Of a stretch of DNA of 64,000 nt, positions 1 to 62,812 are shown piece by piece. Below the pieces are notes generated by a model that ran no database searches, was not told where the DNA came from, and saw only the letters and a list, made by a program, of their open reading frames with translations. Within the stretch, counting starts at the first letter, position 1. Every line of letters starts with the position of its first letter. A program made the translations under genes and the position numbers. The stretch comes from Aulostomus chinensis (Eukaryota > Chordata > Actinopteri > Syngnathiformes > Aulostomidae): positions 23,534,529 through 23,598,528 of the forward strand of contig JBBMOA010000010.1 in the NCBI GenBank assembly GCA_037954235.1, in the 5' to 3' direction.

Positions 1-51085
<51,085 letters not shown>

Positions 51086-51420
51086 TTGAAGTGACGCGCT
51101 GAGCTTTACGCATGCAACCGGGTAAACTAACGGTTAAAGTTTCAAGAATATAATTCAGAGTAGATTAATATCACGCACCTACTGGCGCCGATGTGCACCA
51201 TTCTCTCGCAGCAGCTGTACACTGATAACCTAAACTTCATGCCCCTACTTTGATGGAGTAAGGAGAGTCACGCCTTCCTCTCAGCTGATTGGTTCATATC
51301 TCCACTGGAATGTGTTTGTCAGGTTTTAAATGGACGTGCCATGCGTCATTCTGATGAGACAAGGCGAACCTCATCAGGCTGGATAAAGGTATGGAGATGA
51401 AATTAGCAGGGGGATTGTCG
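51086..51420 (-). promoter_or_regulatory. Probable frem2 5' UTR and proximal promoter
   Basis: The sequence just above the frem2 start has several CpGs and, read on the minus strand, a CCAAT box at 51288-51292 in the context ATGAACCAATCAGCTGAG, about 200 nt above the ATG. No clear TATA box is seen. An in-frame TAA at 51134-51136 closes the frame upstream. Assignment rests on position and the CCAAT box only; a noncoding exon further up is also possible. Confidence 0.35.
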
Positions 51421-51680
51421 AAGGATAAGGAAATGACCCAAAGCCCACTGTATCTAAAGAAATATTTCAAATTACATCATTAAGACGCCTCAACGAAAAC
51501 AAGGCTTGCTTGCAAATGTTTATTTAAAACTCCAATAAAAGACACTGACTTACTTCAATTCGTAAGAGGCAGAAATAATGAATCGGAATCTCAACTGTGA
51601 ACACTTTTGACTGAAAGCCTTTTTTTTACGAGAAAAGCTTTGTCTCCCTCTCGTGGTTTTCACTCCCGCACGTGGAGACG

Positions 51681-51683
<3 letters not shown>

Positions 51684-51717
<34 letters not shown>
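51684..51717. repeat. (CT)n microsatellite upstream of frem2
   Basis: About 16 CT units followed by ACGCACACGC, about 0.6 kb above the frem2 start. Confidence 0.93.
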
Positions 51718-51720
<3 letters not shown>

Positions 51721-54700
51721 ACGCACACGCACACGCACACACAATTTGTTTAAGAAATTATTCATCTTCAATGTGATAACTTTTTTAAAATTTTCATCTT
51801 ATTCTTCATGAAAATAAGGTTGGGAGTATTCAGTCTTGAAATGCTGCATTGACAAGTTATTGTGTACTCTACTGTACACATGGAGTACAGTCACAATAGA
51901 TAATAATGGTCTATTTTTGCTTTTACACTCTGCACAGGCACAAGAGGAAGTGCTGTAGAAATTGTGACTTTGCATTTAATTCTTTGCTACAATACACCTA
52001 CTTTTCTCCCTCAATCCACTCTGAAAGCGCACGTCAAAATTTTGGTTCGTTGGAGTCATCTTGTGACATTTTCCGATTTCCTGTTATGCTGCTTTCTCGT
52101 CACACAGGTCCTCCAGATGTCAGACACGTCCCCCAGCAGAGCATTCCCCCCTGACTCTTGACAAGCCCAGTCATGATCCAGCATCTCTCCGCACCCCTCA
52201 TCTGGAGAACGATTAAAAGGACACCCACATAGACGTTGTGCAGCAAACTCGGGTAGGTCATTAGGACTGCTCAGTTAAGGAAGAGATAGTCATGGAAATG
52301 GTCTCTTTATAGTGTTTCTGCACTCTTTTCACTTTCATCTGAAAAAAGCCTTTCTTTTTGCACAGTTGTGGCATTCATGGTATTTATTGTACATTGGTAC
52401 GGACACAGCTGTTCTGTGTTTGCCACACACAGCTTTGTTGATGAACACAAATACCCATGTGCCAGACATAAATTGTGTTCCCTTGTGCTTGATATTTCCA
52501 AATACTATATGACTTCCATTAGTCTCTAATGGCTCATTTTAGATGCTTTTCATCTCTTGCACAAACTTCCTGGTCCAAACATCATGTCTGTACCTACCTA
52601 CAGTTGTGGATTAATGACATACAAACCATCTTGCAGCTGGCATGTGTTGAAATTGGTACACAGTAGCTGCCATAACAAACAGTGCAGTCGAGGTGCACTG
52701 GACACTGTTGACAGGGTCCAATTATAAATATAGCCAAGCAAACTGCATGGCAAAGCCCCCCAGGCCCTGACAGCTCCCAGTTACAAGAGAAAATGAAAAA
52801 GAAGATGAATAAAACTTTCTGACAGCAGCAATGGCAGAGTGGGAATTGGATCATATCCAAACCTTCAGGCTTGTTTTTGAGGCGAAGGCGAAGTTTTATG
52901 ATATTCTGTCATATCACATTTATATCAAATTTGTTGCGAATGACCTATCATGTTTGGAAGATAGAACCACCGGGTCCATAAAGAAGGTGAAAATACGAGT
53001 TGCACCCCCGATGTTCTTGTGATTTATTGTGGGGGCAAAGGTGGAAAAGATGATGGGGTTAAGCTGAAATATTTCCCCTCTTCTCACATTTGATACCTCT
53101 AACAAATGCATTTGTGTATGCATAATGTCATTTTGTGAATGATGCTTGTTTTCCCTCTGCAGTGATAGATCTCTCTTTAGATTATGTCTAAGAGTAATGT
53201 CTTGTCATACTTCTAGGAACTACAATCTATTGGATTTCCATTTATGTAAATAGCCATTCATACGTATGTTCAGATTTTTTATAAGAATAAATAAATATAG
53301 TTAGGTTTCTCATTCATTGAAAGTTCTCTCTGTGCCAATCCTATAACAAAGTATTTAAAACTGATTCCTTTGGGGTATATTTTCTTAGTTAGCTTTTCGA
53401 AACTCGGGTGATAAAATCTCTCTCTCCAAACAGCCCAAAGATAAGAACAGCTCAGAAGAAAACAACGACAAAACTGTTTGCTAAGATGCATCTGTAAACT
53501 AATAATGCCCTGTTGTGCCTGATGTTTATCGCAGGGCTAACTTTCATTTTCCTTTCAGCTGAATGCCCTGCCTTGTCATCACACACCAACAGGACATATA
53601 CTGGGAGGCATGCATTCCCTGCTGTCAGTGACACCATTGTTATTATGACCGTGTTAGCGGAGATATACATCATGTAAGGCGCCTTGAGCTCTGAGAGGTG
53701 ACATCATCAAGTCAACCTGATACTGAGATAATGAGGTGTCAATGGACCATCTGTGCTCAGCTGCCAGACAACCCCGTACCCTCATAATATTAACTACGCT
53801 CTTTTTATTAAGATTAACATTTCTTACATCATACAGTACATACCAGTGTGTTGGAGAATAGTCTAAAACCAAAACTTAATTAACATTTTTGTATCAGATG
53901 TAATTTAGATTCATGAAATACATTAAGATATTTCATTTGCAATGCTACTCAAAACAGTCCAAATTAATACAACTGCTATTTTTAAATAGGCCATACATTG
54001 CAACTGATCACTGGAAATGCTCCTGATGAGTATCTCCTTCTGTATCACCTCACTGTTTGGGATTGTGTTGCCAAAGTAACGCCATTGTCTCAGTTGTTTG
54101 GAATTATCAGACCTATTTTTGTAGGGGATAATAACATTGTAGGGGGGCTCTCTGAGGTCATTAGGCTATTTTGGTTCATTGTGTGTCTGTGAGTGACAAT
54201 GCTTTTCCTGGTTAGAGGGGGAATGTTCACAGCATGTTCTCAGAAGACGTCCCCTATAAAAGTAAATTTTGTAACCTATAGAAACCCAACTCCCAGCCAG
54301 CAGACAGCCAAATCCATCTTCCCCAGCTTATGTTACTCTTGGGATGCTACAGAGGCAGCAGAACCAGTCAAGTTTAATCATATTGTTTATTTGCTCTCAA
54401 ATTCCCCAGGTGTTTATGGGCTCATATTTTAAGACTGTAACATATTGCCAGAGCAATCATGCTGATACCAAAGAAGTCAAATTAATTTTATTTACAGCTT
54501 ACTTTTAACAAATAGGTTCAAGGTAAAATGCTTTTGGGGAAAACAGAGGAGTAGAAAGAAAAGATTAAATGTAAGGATAGTCTAACCAAGAGCAGGCACA
54601 TTGCGTGTATGAGGAAAAGCTTGAGTTTTAAGCCATCTTAGTGAGGACTTTTAAGGGCTTGTTTCTCACTTTCTTGGACACCTTCAGATAGTTTAAGTAT

Positions 54701-55942
54701 TGATTTAAGTGTTAAGATTGAAATTTGATTCAGTTTAGATTTTACACAATAAGAGATTGAATAATTGCCACAAAAATAAAAATGTAAAACATTTGCAAAG
54801 ATGCATACAGTATAACCCTTACAATCAAAAGACAAGACTTTAAATTAAATGCAATGCTGAGGCCAAGTATTTGCATGTGCTAAAGGACATTGAAACTGTC
54901 TCCATTTTTTTTTCGTTAAACTGTCTTATAATGGCAGTGCTTAAGGATGCAAGTAAATGCCAACCAAGGCATTTAACTAATTCCAACTATTCATCCGTAA
55001 CACAGAATTGTGCCTTTGACTTCAGAATTTGAAATGTTATTAAAAACTCCAAATGTTGGGCTTCCTGTGGAGGTGTGGTCACCTACAAGCCAAAGGGCAC
55101 ATTATTTAATCGGATTGCTGCCAAATACCCCGCAGGCCTTCCTTCTCCTGATGAGTTTTAAAACTGAGAGGCACTTCACATGTATGCCCACCCCGTGAGC
55201 TGAACTCATTTATACTGCGTACAAAGAAATCACCTGCTGGAAGTCACTGTGTGATATCTGGACCTTGTCAAATCAGCAGCAGTTTGACGATGATGTATCA
55301 AATGTGATTACCAGAAACCAAAAGTGCAAATGATTGCAGGAAATTCAGGTTTGCTGTTGTCAACAAAAATAGTGGACAATTCAAAAGAACAAGTTTGATG
55401 ATATGCTCAAAATGTCAATGAATTAAAGGATTATACTCTTGTATGTTATGGGCTTTCGGACAAATGAATGCAGCTTAGCCTCCTCAACCTTCTAACAGTC
55501 TAGAGGAAACAGCACATGAAAAGGTGCACACAAAGCCAGGCCAGTAATGCTTTCTCTCAAACTAAATTTCACTCTGTTAATTATATTGGTCAAGATTTAT
55601 TTTTTCGAGAAGGGACCATGCACATTTTGTTGGATGTAGCTCGGCATAATACAACTTACATTTACAAAGTGACAGGCTCTCTGTGAGTGCCTTTTGTTCC
55701 AATATTTGGGGCGGGGGCGTCTCAAATATTTCTACGTCCCCCTGCCAAGCTGTAATTGACTTAAGCTTTCCATTAGTTCCAAGTTGCCAAAGTCATCCGT
55801 CATCTGTTAGAGTTAACTGTTGTAACAAGGTGCTTTTTTATGCGTCATGGTAGATTTGAGTTTTAGTTATGAGACTTAAGGATGATTTTTAACCCCCTAC
55901 CTCTGCGGTGTGCAACACAAAACATACATACACAACAAGAAA

Positions 55943-55954
55943 CACGCACGCACG

Positions 55955-56006
<52 letters not shown>
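55943..56006. repeat. (CA)n microsatellite, intergenic
   Basis: A compound tract: ACGC units at 55943-55960, then about 23 CA units. Confidence 0.95.
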
Positions 56007-56007
<1 letters not shown>

Positions 56008-57079
56008 CCCGTTGGCTGACAGCCCTAATCAGCACCAGTAGACAAACTGACAAACTCTTGCTCATTTTTGTCAGGTGATGGGGTGTTGCTGATCTCAGGG
56101 AGTTTACTAAATACCGCTGCAGACAGACATAAACAGAACCTATAACCTGCACACCTCATGGCCCCTCCACAGGTAGCATTGCAGCAGAGAGGCAATCCTA
56201 ATTGTATCTATCCTGCATTTATATGTATAATGGTGAAAATTGTCAACCTTTTTCTTATATTTAGATATGTTTTGAATATACAATAGGCTAACAGCTTTGA
56301 AGATTATGCACATGCTTTATAAATATGATGTTGCCAAGAGAAAACAGACATAAATAACATACATGATGCACAATCAAAGTAATCCATGTGTGGAATTAAG
56401 TATGGTTTTATAATCACATGTGCTGTGTATGTCCACTTTGAAATACAATCACATTTACCGTTATACATGGAGAAAGTGCCTTCATGCCTTGCAGTCTTGT
56501 CGAGTATTAATAGTAACCATTAGCACTGATTGATGTCATTTTCAGTTCTGGTCAGTTAGGTTCAATGTGTCCTGGAATAATGTCTTAGATACTATTTTCC
56601 AGGTCTTGTCAGATAGATTCAACTTTTCAGTCTAGCCACAATTCTGCATTGTAGCCTGTAAGTGCTGAAAGACTGACAAGCCTAATTACTTCAAGTTCCT
56701 TATCTAATGACTTTGAATTTCTTCTGCAAGCTTGACTGTTGCGTCAGAGTTCATTTTTAGAAGCAGGGTTGAAACCTAGCAGACACGCATCTAATTGACA
56801 GAGAAGTGGACTGAAATGCCAAATTAGTTCCCCGCCCACATGAACAGTAAACCCTGATGAGCTGAAGTCATTATAGTGATGTATAAACACAATGCTGAGT
56901 TCTGTAAATTTCCCCTTTTAATGTTTTTACATAAATATTACATATTGAAATATTGTATAACCTCAGATAAATGATTCTGTTTAAGTGATCAATTGGAAAG
57001 GAATCTTATTGAAGCACTTGGAGGAATACACTGAGGTGTAAACAAAACAAACAAATAAAAATACATCAGGTTGCCACCT

Positions 57080-57600
57080 GGTGGCGCTATGATTACCCTG
57101 CCCCAAAATTGAATGGGTTCTTCCTTGGCTCAACCTACACTCCTGCAACATCGTCGTCGTCTTCCGCTTATTCCTTACTAGTAAGGGTCGCGGGGGGGCT
57201 GGAGCCTATCCCAGCATCTACGGGCGAGAGGCGGGGTTCACCCTGGACAGGTCGCCAGTCCATCGCAGGGCCAACACACAGAGACGAACAGCCATTCACA
57301 CTCACATTCATACCTACGGTCAATTTAGAGTATCAATCAGCCTAGTCCCCAAATTGCATGTCTTTGGACGGTGGGAGGAAGCCGGAGTACCTGGAGAGAA
57401 CCCACGCAGGCACGGGGAGAACATGCAAACTCCACACAGAAAGATCCGGTGCCCGAGCTGGGACTCGAACCCGGAATCTTCTTGCTGTGAGGCCATAGTG
57501 CTGACCACTGCACCACCGTGCAGCCCTCCTGCAACATATTTGGTGAAAATCAACCTGTGTTATCCTGGTGACATCAAACATCACTTAAAATGTATTTCCT
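57080..57600 (+). repeat. Older dispersed repeat interrupted by SINE copy 2
   Basis: On the left of the SINE the sequence reads CACCTGGTGGCGCTATGA and CCAAAATTGAATGGGTTCTT; on the right it continues ATTTGGTGAAAATCAACC and TTATCCTGGTGACATCAAAC. With one copy of the 12-bp duplication removed, the two sides join into one continuous element of the kind that is very common in teleost genomes. A more decayed relative is at 43485-43655. I know the pattern but not a certain family name. Confidence 0.6.
57152..57525 (-). mobile_element. SINE-like retroposon, copy 2, intergenic
   Basis: The same family as the copy at 18597, in the opposite orientation. It is 374 bp with a perfect 12-bp duplication CTCCTGCAACAT at 57140-57151 and 57526-57537. 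Read on the minus strand it starts GGGCTGCACGGTGGTGCAG, has an intact B box GGTTCGAGTCC (57461-57471 on the plus strand) and ends in an ACG/CGA trinucleotide tail rather than TGGA units. It sits inside an older repeat (57080-57600). Confidence 0.85.
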
Positions 57601-57978
57601 TTGTGGAGGTAATAAAACTTTGTAAAGTTGATAACACTTATAAGGCTTTGCAATGCACCTGTTTGAGGCAAATGAATTTGATAATGCAATGTCTTTAAAA
57701 TGTAATAGTATAACTAAAAATTACCCCCACTGCCAAGTAAGTTTAGTTTAGACTCTCAAAAATAGTTCTCAAGGACAGAAGTAATATGTTTTTACTCAAC
57801 TACTGTCCTTTGATTTACACAAACATCCTCGAAACACTAAGATAAACCCTTGGGAAATCATGAATAACCTTGTAAATCCTGAAGATCTTCTGAAAAACGT
57901 GACGAAATGGCTACGTCCATTATAATTTAAGTCAGAAACATGAGATGAAAATCTGTCATATCGGCAATGTAAAATGAC

Positions 57979-57983
<5 letters not shown>

Positions 57984-58047
<64 letters not shown>

Positions 58048-58048
58048 T
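57984..58048. repeat. (AT)n microsatellite, intergenic
   Basis: About 65 nt of alternating A and T with a single ATAC interruption near 58024. Confidence 0.95.
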
Positions 58049-59236
58049 TAAATTGATCAATGTGAATGTAAAATTATATTTCAAAGACAGAAGCATGCAA
58101 ACATGGCATCAGATCTTAAATATAAAAATATACATATGCTGCATCATCAGGTCTAAATGGTTTTAAATGGTACTGTAATTCAGTATAGCTGCCTGATCCA
58201 AAGTTTATCACTGAGCATCCAGAAAGATTTTTTTTTTTTTAGGTATGCAATATTGCAGGTTTCATTTCGTATTATACCCCAAATTATACCCTTTAATCCA
58301 AAGTGCTGGTGGATGCATTCTTTAAGGATGTGAAAGTACTAATAAACATGCCTGAAACTAGGTCAGATGACTGTTTGGCAATAACAAACATCCTAAAGAG
58401 ATATTTGGCCCAGATTTTCTTTGAAGGTAGTGAAAGCTTTCAAGACATCTCCCTTCATAGATCAGGAATCTTGATGTTTTTACTCCCCACAGAGGAAAGT
58501 ATCCCCATGTTCCACAAGAGCTGGCCACCGTCACATTTACAGACAGTGAAACCTTTGATGGCCTGTGTAAAACCAAGATTAAGATTTCTCTCTGCCCTCT
58601 AGTGGCATGTGAGGTGAATAATGCACCAAGTCAAGATCTGGAACTTCATTTTTATTTTATTTTTTCAGATTATGGTCACTTATCATACTAATATATGTTA
58701 CATATAAATATGAAAAATTTAATATTATCTGTTTATGATATGCACTATGTCTCTTTGTATTGTAAATGAGTACAAACACTGAATTGTCATCTTGAGATGA
58801 ATGAGAGTAATACCTGCAGTGATAATAATGACCTCATATCCTGTAAGTGAGAAACAGTATTGCAATACTGCATATGTGATGACATCACAAAAAAAAGCAC
58901 ATAGCTTTGGTTCATACAGTAATATAATTCTGTAAAAACAAAAGAAAAAGAAAGGTGCATCCCTCTACCGATAGAAATTAAAACATATCTTACATGCATA
59001 TTGTGAGTTTTATTCTCCTTGCGTGTGGAAAAGAGGAGTGGGTTAAAGGGTCTTAACACAGACATGGGAGCATACTTGTATACATTTAATATGAGTTCTA
59101 TACAGATATGGCTTGGGTGTTTCACTGACTGTTAACAGATGATGTCATGATAGGATACACAATTTAGAGGCCAAGAATGGTGTTAAACGGTGTTAATAAA
59201 CCAATGGCGACTATGTAAATTTTGGAATTAAATTGT

Positions 59237-59256
59237 GTATATATATATATATATAT

Positions 59257-59341
<85 letters not shown>
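59237..59341. repeat. (AT)n microsatellite upstream of trpc4
   Basis: Nearly pure alternating A and T, with one TTATATGTG interruption near 59256-59264. It lies about 0.55 kb above the presumed trpc4 first exon donor. Confidence 0.96.
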
Positions 59342-59474
59342 CATGCCTGTTACTTAGTCTTGAAAGAATCATCGACCCTCAGTCACAATTATGTCAGTTA
59401 TGGCTTGTGAGTTTCATTTCTGTAGTCAACTGAGAGGGATACTCAAAGTGTATCAGAACTTAAGATCCATTAAG

Positions 59475-59885
59475 AGCCGTCGACGATGGGGCCAAGTGTG
59501 TCTTCAGGGGGCCCAACATATGTAGCCACACCCCTGAAAACATAGTTCCACACCTGGGATTTTCCGTGACACAGTATTAGGCGCGGTGGCTGAAAATGGG
59601 CCGTTTGTTTCGCAGATGAAAGCGCGTTTACGTCCAGTTTGTTCGAGAAGAGATCGGATTCTCTTTCCATCATCGTGCAGAGCAGAAGATGTCCAAGAGA
59701 TGAGCGGCAGACGAGAGAGGGAAATGGGTGGGGTGCCGTTGGCATGACATGTCATCAAGTTACAGTTTTCTCTCCAGTGGAGGCTTTAGTGATAAGATGA
59801 TGATCCGTGCGCGCCACTTCCTCTCTGACTGATTCATCCTCCGACTCTGCTCAACTGCTGATCACTACCGGAAAACAACGAGACG
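59475..59885 (+). promoter_or_regulatory. CpG-enriched block, probable trpc4 promoter and noncoding exon 1
   Basis: This 0.4-kb stretch has clearly more CpG dinucleotides (about 25 by eye) than the AT-rich sequence on either side. It ends at 59885 in CGAGACG followed by GTAAAG, a good donor, which could splice to the acceptor at 60275 in front of the trpc4 start. Vertebrate TRPC genes commonly have a noncoding first exon, so I read this as promoter plus 5' UTR exon. No TATA box was recognised, and the 5' boundary is a guess. Confidence 0.45.
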
Positions 59886-59904
59886 GTAAAGTTTCTGCTT
59901 TATT

Positions 59905-59925
59905 TTATTTATTTATTTATTTTTG
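59905..59925. repeat. (TTTA)n run after the presumed trpc4 exon 1
   Basis: Five TTTA-type units just below the candidate donor at 59886. Confidence 0.85.
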
Positions 59926-60300
59926 GACAACTTGGGTATAAATTTGATTGAGTATTTGTATGACATGAAGCAACAATGATATATAAATAAATTATATTTG
60001 TCACCTATTGTGAAGTTATCACCATATATATGTAAATGCAAAATGAAATATTTCAGATTATGTTCAAGTTAATTACAACTCTTGTAGATTTAAATAAAAC
60101 ATATTAAGTAGATCTGTTATTTACATGTTATCACTTTAGAATTTGTGAAAGAAAATAGCTATTTCTAAAATTATTATCTTCAAAAATTAATGTGAAAACA
60201 TGGCAAGTGCAGTTTAGACATGGAACAGCACAGAAACTTTGTTTTTTTGTCTCTGTAATTTTCATCTGTTCCCAGTTGAGGCTGGGCTGCTTTAGCAAAG

Positions 60301-60678
60301 ATGTCACAGCTGTATTACAAGAGGGCTGATGGCTCCTCATACACTGACCGCATCCCTCTGCGGATCGTGCGGGCTGAATTTGAGCTCTCTCCCCTTGAGA
60401 GGGCCTATCTGGGGGCTGTTGAGAAGGGGGACTACTCCAGTGTGAAGAAAGCCCTGATGGACGCTGAGATCTACTTCAGGATCAACATTAACTGCATTGA
60501 CTCCCTGGGTCGCACAGCCCTGCTCATTGCCATTGAGAATGAGAACCTGGAGATCATTGAGCTTCTTCTCAGCCATAACATACATGTGGGTGATGCTCTG
60601 CTTCATGCCATCCGCAAAGAAGTGGTGGGGGCTGTGGAGTTGCTGCTCAATCACAAGAGGCCACGTGGGGAAAAACAG
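60301..60678 (+). CDS. trpc4: trpc4 first coding exon (residues 1-126)
   Basis: The acceptor TTCATCTGTTCCCAG ends at 60275, so 25 nt of 5' UTR precede the ATG in this exon. The start is supported by an in-frame TGA at 60277-60279, by A at -3, and by alignment of MSQLYYKR with mammalian MAQFYYKR. It encodes GRTALLIAIENENLEIIELL and VGDALLHAIRKEVVGAVELL of the ankyrin repeats, ending GEKQ before donor GTAGTA, in phase 0. Confidence 0.95.
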
Positions 60679-62812
60679 GTAGTAGAGACATAACATGCAT
60701 TCCCACAGGTGTTTCTCTCCTGACTTGAAAAGGTATTTTATTACAATCATCCATTTTTTGGTGTGTTCATATTTTAATAAGTCAATACTGTGTGCGCTTG
60801 TCAAGTCAGTGACATCCATTTTGCCTTATCTGCTTGCATTAGAAACACAGTTGACTCTCTTGAAAAACAACATTCAGACAGACTTAAGTTATCAAAATCA
60901 AGTATTTGAGTAGTCATGGATTAATATGCGTCACTCATTCAAATGTCGTTACTGCAGAAGTGCAGTTTAGATGGTTTGAATTACTTATGTCCAAGAGTGC
61001 CCTAGATTTCTGTGTACTGCCAGCTGGCCATGTTGTTTTTGTGTGTGAGGGGGATAGACTGGTGCTTCAGCCAATTTAGAAAAACAATTTGTTGATTGTC
61101 ATAGAACACAATATTTTTGATAATGCAGGGGAAACTATTTGAGGTGCACAATCACTCAGCCTTTGCCCTCAGCGATGAGAGGTTATCACCAGTCATTTTA
61201 CTCTTCAGTTCCAAAAAAAAAAAGAAAAGGGAATGAAAACAGTATCTTTTTTCCATTTTTACTAGTGTCAGATTTCATTGTGTCTTTTGTGAATATAAAT
61301 GTTTTCATCTTGAAAGTTGCAATGTGATACACATTCATGTGCTTCTGTGTGTCTTTTGCCATACCATGGGCTCCTGCACTTTGTGGCCCCAGTTGCTTTC
61401 AAATTCTTGACATCTTTTTAATCTTTTTTTTTTATGCTGCTGGGGCTCTTTGTAATGGGTTTTGTGAAGAAGAGAGGGATGTTTTGTGGCCAGCTGAACC
61501 ACAAGTTATTAGCAGTGTACTTGCAGTCCGACAGGATGGTCAGAGAACAAAGACAGATGAAATTGGATTCTTTGAAACCTACAGTTCTGTCAGTTCCTGG
61601 GAAGGGATTGTAAAGAAGCGTTCTTTCGTGAACTGTCCACATTGTGCTTTTCAGCCTACTCATAGACTGTATAAACATAAGGAGCATGTTAGTCCCCCAG
61701 GTCTTGTTACTTAAAGTGATAAGTAGAGGGTTTACAAAAGTTCCTTCAAGTTAGAATGGTGAAAGCAGAGGTTATGCACTGGTGAACACTGTCCTGGGCC
61801 CAGCTGCAGTCCCTAAAGAAAACTTCCTGAAATTCTGATGTTTGCTTGCATCAAAATATATTCTTTGGCTAAAAACAAACACAATCTGTTCTTAAGAATC
61901 TGATTGGGTTGATCAGCATTTCCAATAAGACGTGTCCCTAAAAAAATGTAAGGAGCAGTGGGTTGTTAGCTGCTACTCTCACCACCATTAAAGCAATTAC
62001 TTGGTGCTCAGAAAACCCTCAATTTCTGTGAGCAGAGATCTCTGATGTCTGGTATTGTAAGACTACAGACCATACACTGTTGGTCTGAAAGAGAAGCCAA
62101 CATGGTGCCTCAAACCTTTTGAGAGAGAAAAATGATCCAACTTCTCAGTCAGTTTAATAATGAGTGTATGGTCTCACTTGATAGTTTCAAGTCTTCCTCA
62201 ATACAATGTGATGATCATTTTTTTTAAATAGATATCTGTCAGCCGAACCTCATACCCTATGTGTTATTCTTCCGCTCTTGGTTTTTTGAAAAGGTCCCAC
62301 CAAGTCTACTGGACAAACAATTTTCGGACTTCACCCCAGACATCACTCCTATTATCCTGGCAGCCCACACCAACAACTATGAGATCATCAAACTACTTGT
62401 GCAGCGGGGTGTCTCTATACCTCAGCCTCATGCTGTGCGTTGCAACTGTTTGGAGTGTGCCTCCAGTTTGGATGTGGATGGCTTACGTCACTCACGCTCT
62501 CGTCTTAACATCTACAAGGCCCTGGCTAGCCCGTCTCTCATTGCCCTCTCTAGTGAGGATCCTTTCCTCACAGCTTTTCAGCTCAGCTGGGAACTGAAGG
62601 AGCTCAGCACAGTAGAGAATGAGTTCAAATCAGAATATGAGGAACTGTCCCGCTTGTGTAAACAATTTGCAAAGGACCTGTTAGACCAGACTCGAAGCTC
62701 TAGAGAGTTGGAAATCATCCTCAACTATCGCGATGACATCAACCCTCTGCTGGATGAGAATGCCAATGATCTGGCGAGACTGAAGTTAGCAATCAAATAT
62801 TCCCAGAAGGAG
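60301..62812 (+). CDS. trpc4: trpc4 gene, first two coding exons (3' end off window)
   Basis: Encodes the N-terminal 299 residues of short transient receptor potential channel 4, a tetrameric non-selective Ca2+-permeable cation channel opened downstream of Gq/Gi-coupled receptors at the plasma membrane. The two exons join in phase 0. The sequence shows the TRPC4 N-terminus (YYKR, DRIPLRIVRAEFELSP), ankyrin repeats at about 29-60, 69-100, 102-126 and 141-170, and a zinc site with His172, Cys176, Cys178 and Cys181 (PHAVRCNCLEC). The linker NYRDD-13 residues-NDLARLKLAIKY resembles TRPC4 rather than TRPC5 (which has HDLAKLKVAIKY). The transmembrane domain, pore and CIRB region lie beyond the right edge. 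Teleosts have trpc4a and trpc4b; I cannot tell which this is. Confidence 0.95.
60679..62293. other. trpc4 intron between coding exons 1 and 2
   Basis: 1.6 kb of AT-rich sequence with A and T runs (near 61210-61220 and 61422-61431). No gene or element recognised. Confidence 0.85.
62294..62812 (+). CDS. trpc4: trpc4 second coding exon (residues 127-299)
   Basis: The acceptor is TTTTTTGAAAAG (a T-rich tract, weak at -3) and the donor GTAAGT; phase 0-0, 173 codons. It encodes LLDKQFSDFTPDITPIILAA, the His-Cys zinc motif, SRLNIYKALASPSLIALSSE, ENEFKSEYEELSRLCKQFAK and DLLDQTRSSRELEIILNYRD, ending at KYSQKE. The mammalian protein continues with FVAQPNCQ in the next exon, which I do not find before 64000. 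Confidence 0.95.

Larger units (their letters stand above)
51421..59470. other. Intergenic region between divergent frem2 and trpc4
   Basis: About 8 kb with no coding homology on either strand. Contents listed separately: a (CT)n repeat, a long (CA)n repeat, an older dispersed repeat with a SINE inserted in it, and two long (AT)n tracts. UFM1, which sits between TRPC4 and FREM2 in human, has no recognisable exon here. Confidence 0.75.

Noticed and set aside
58303..58602. 99-codon plus-strand frame in the intergenic region
   Set aside because: No homology to UFM1 or any family I know; it ends in ordinary AT-rich sequence.
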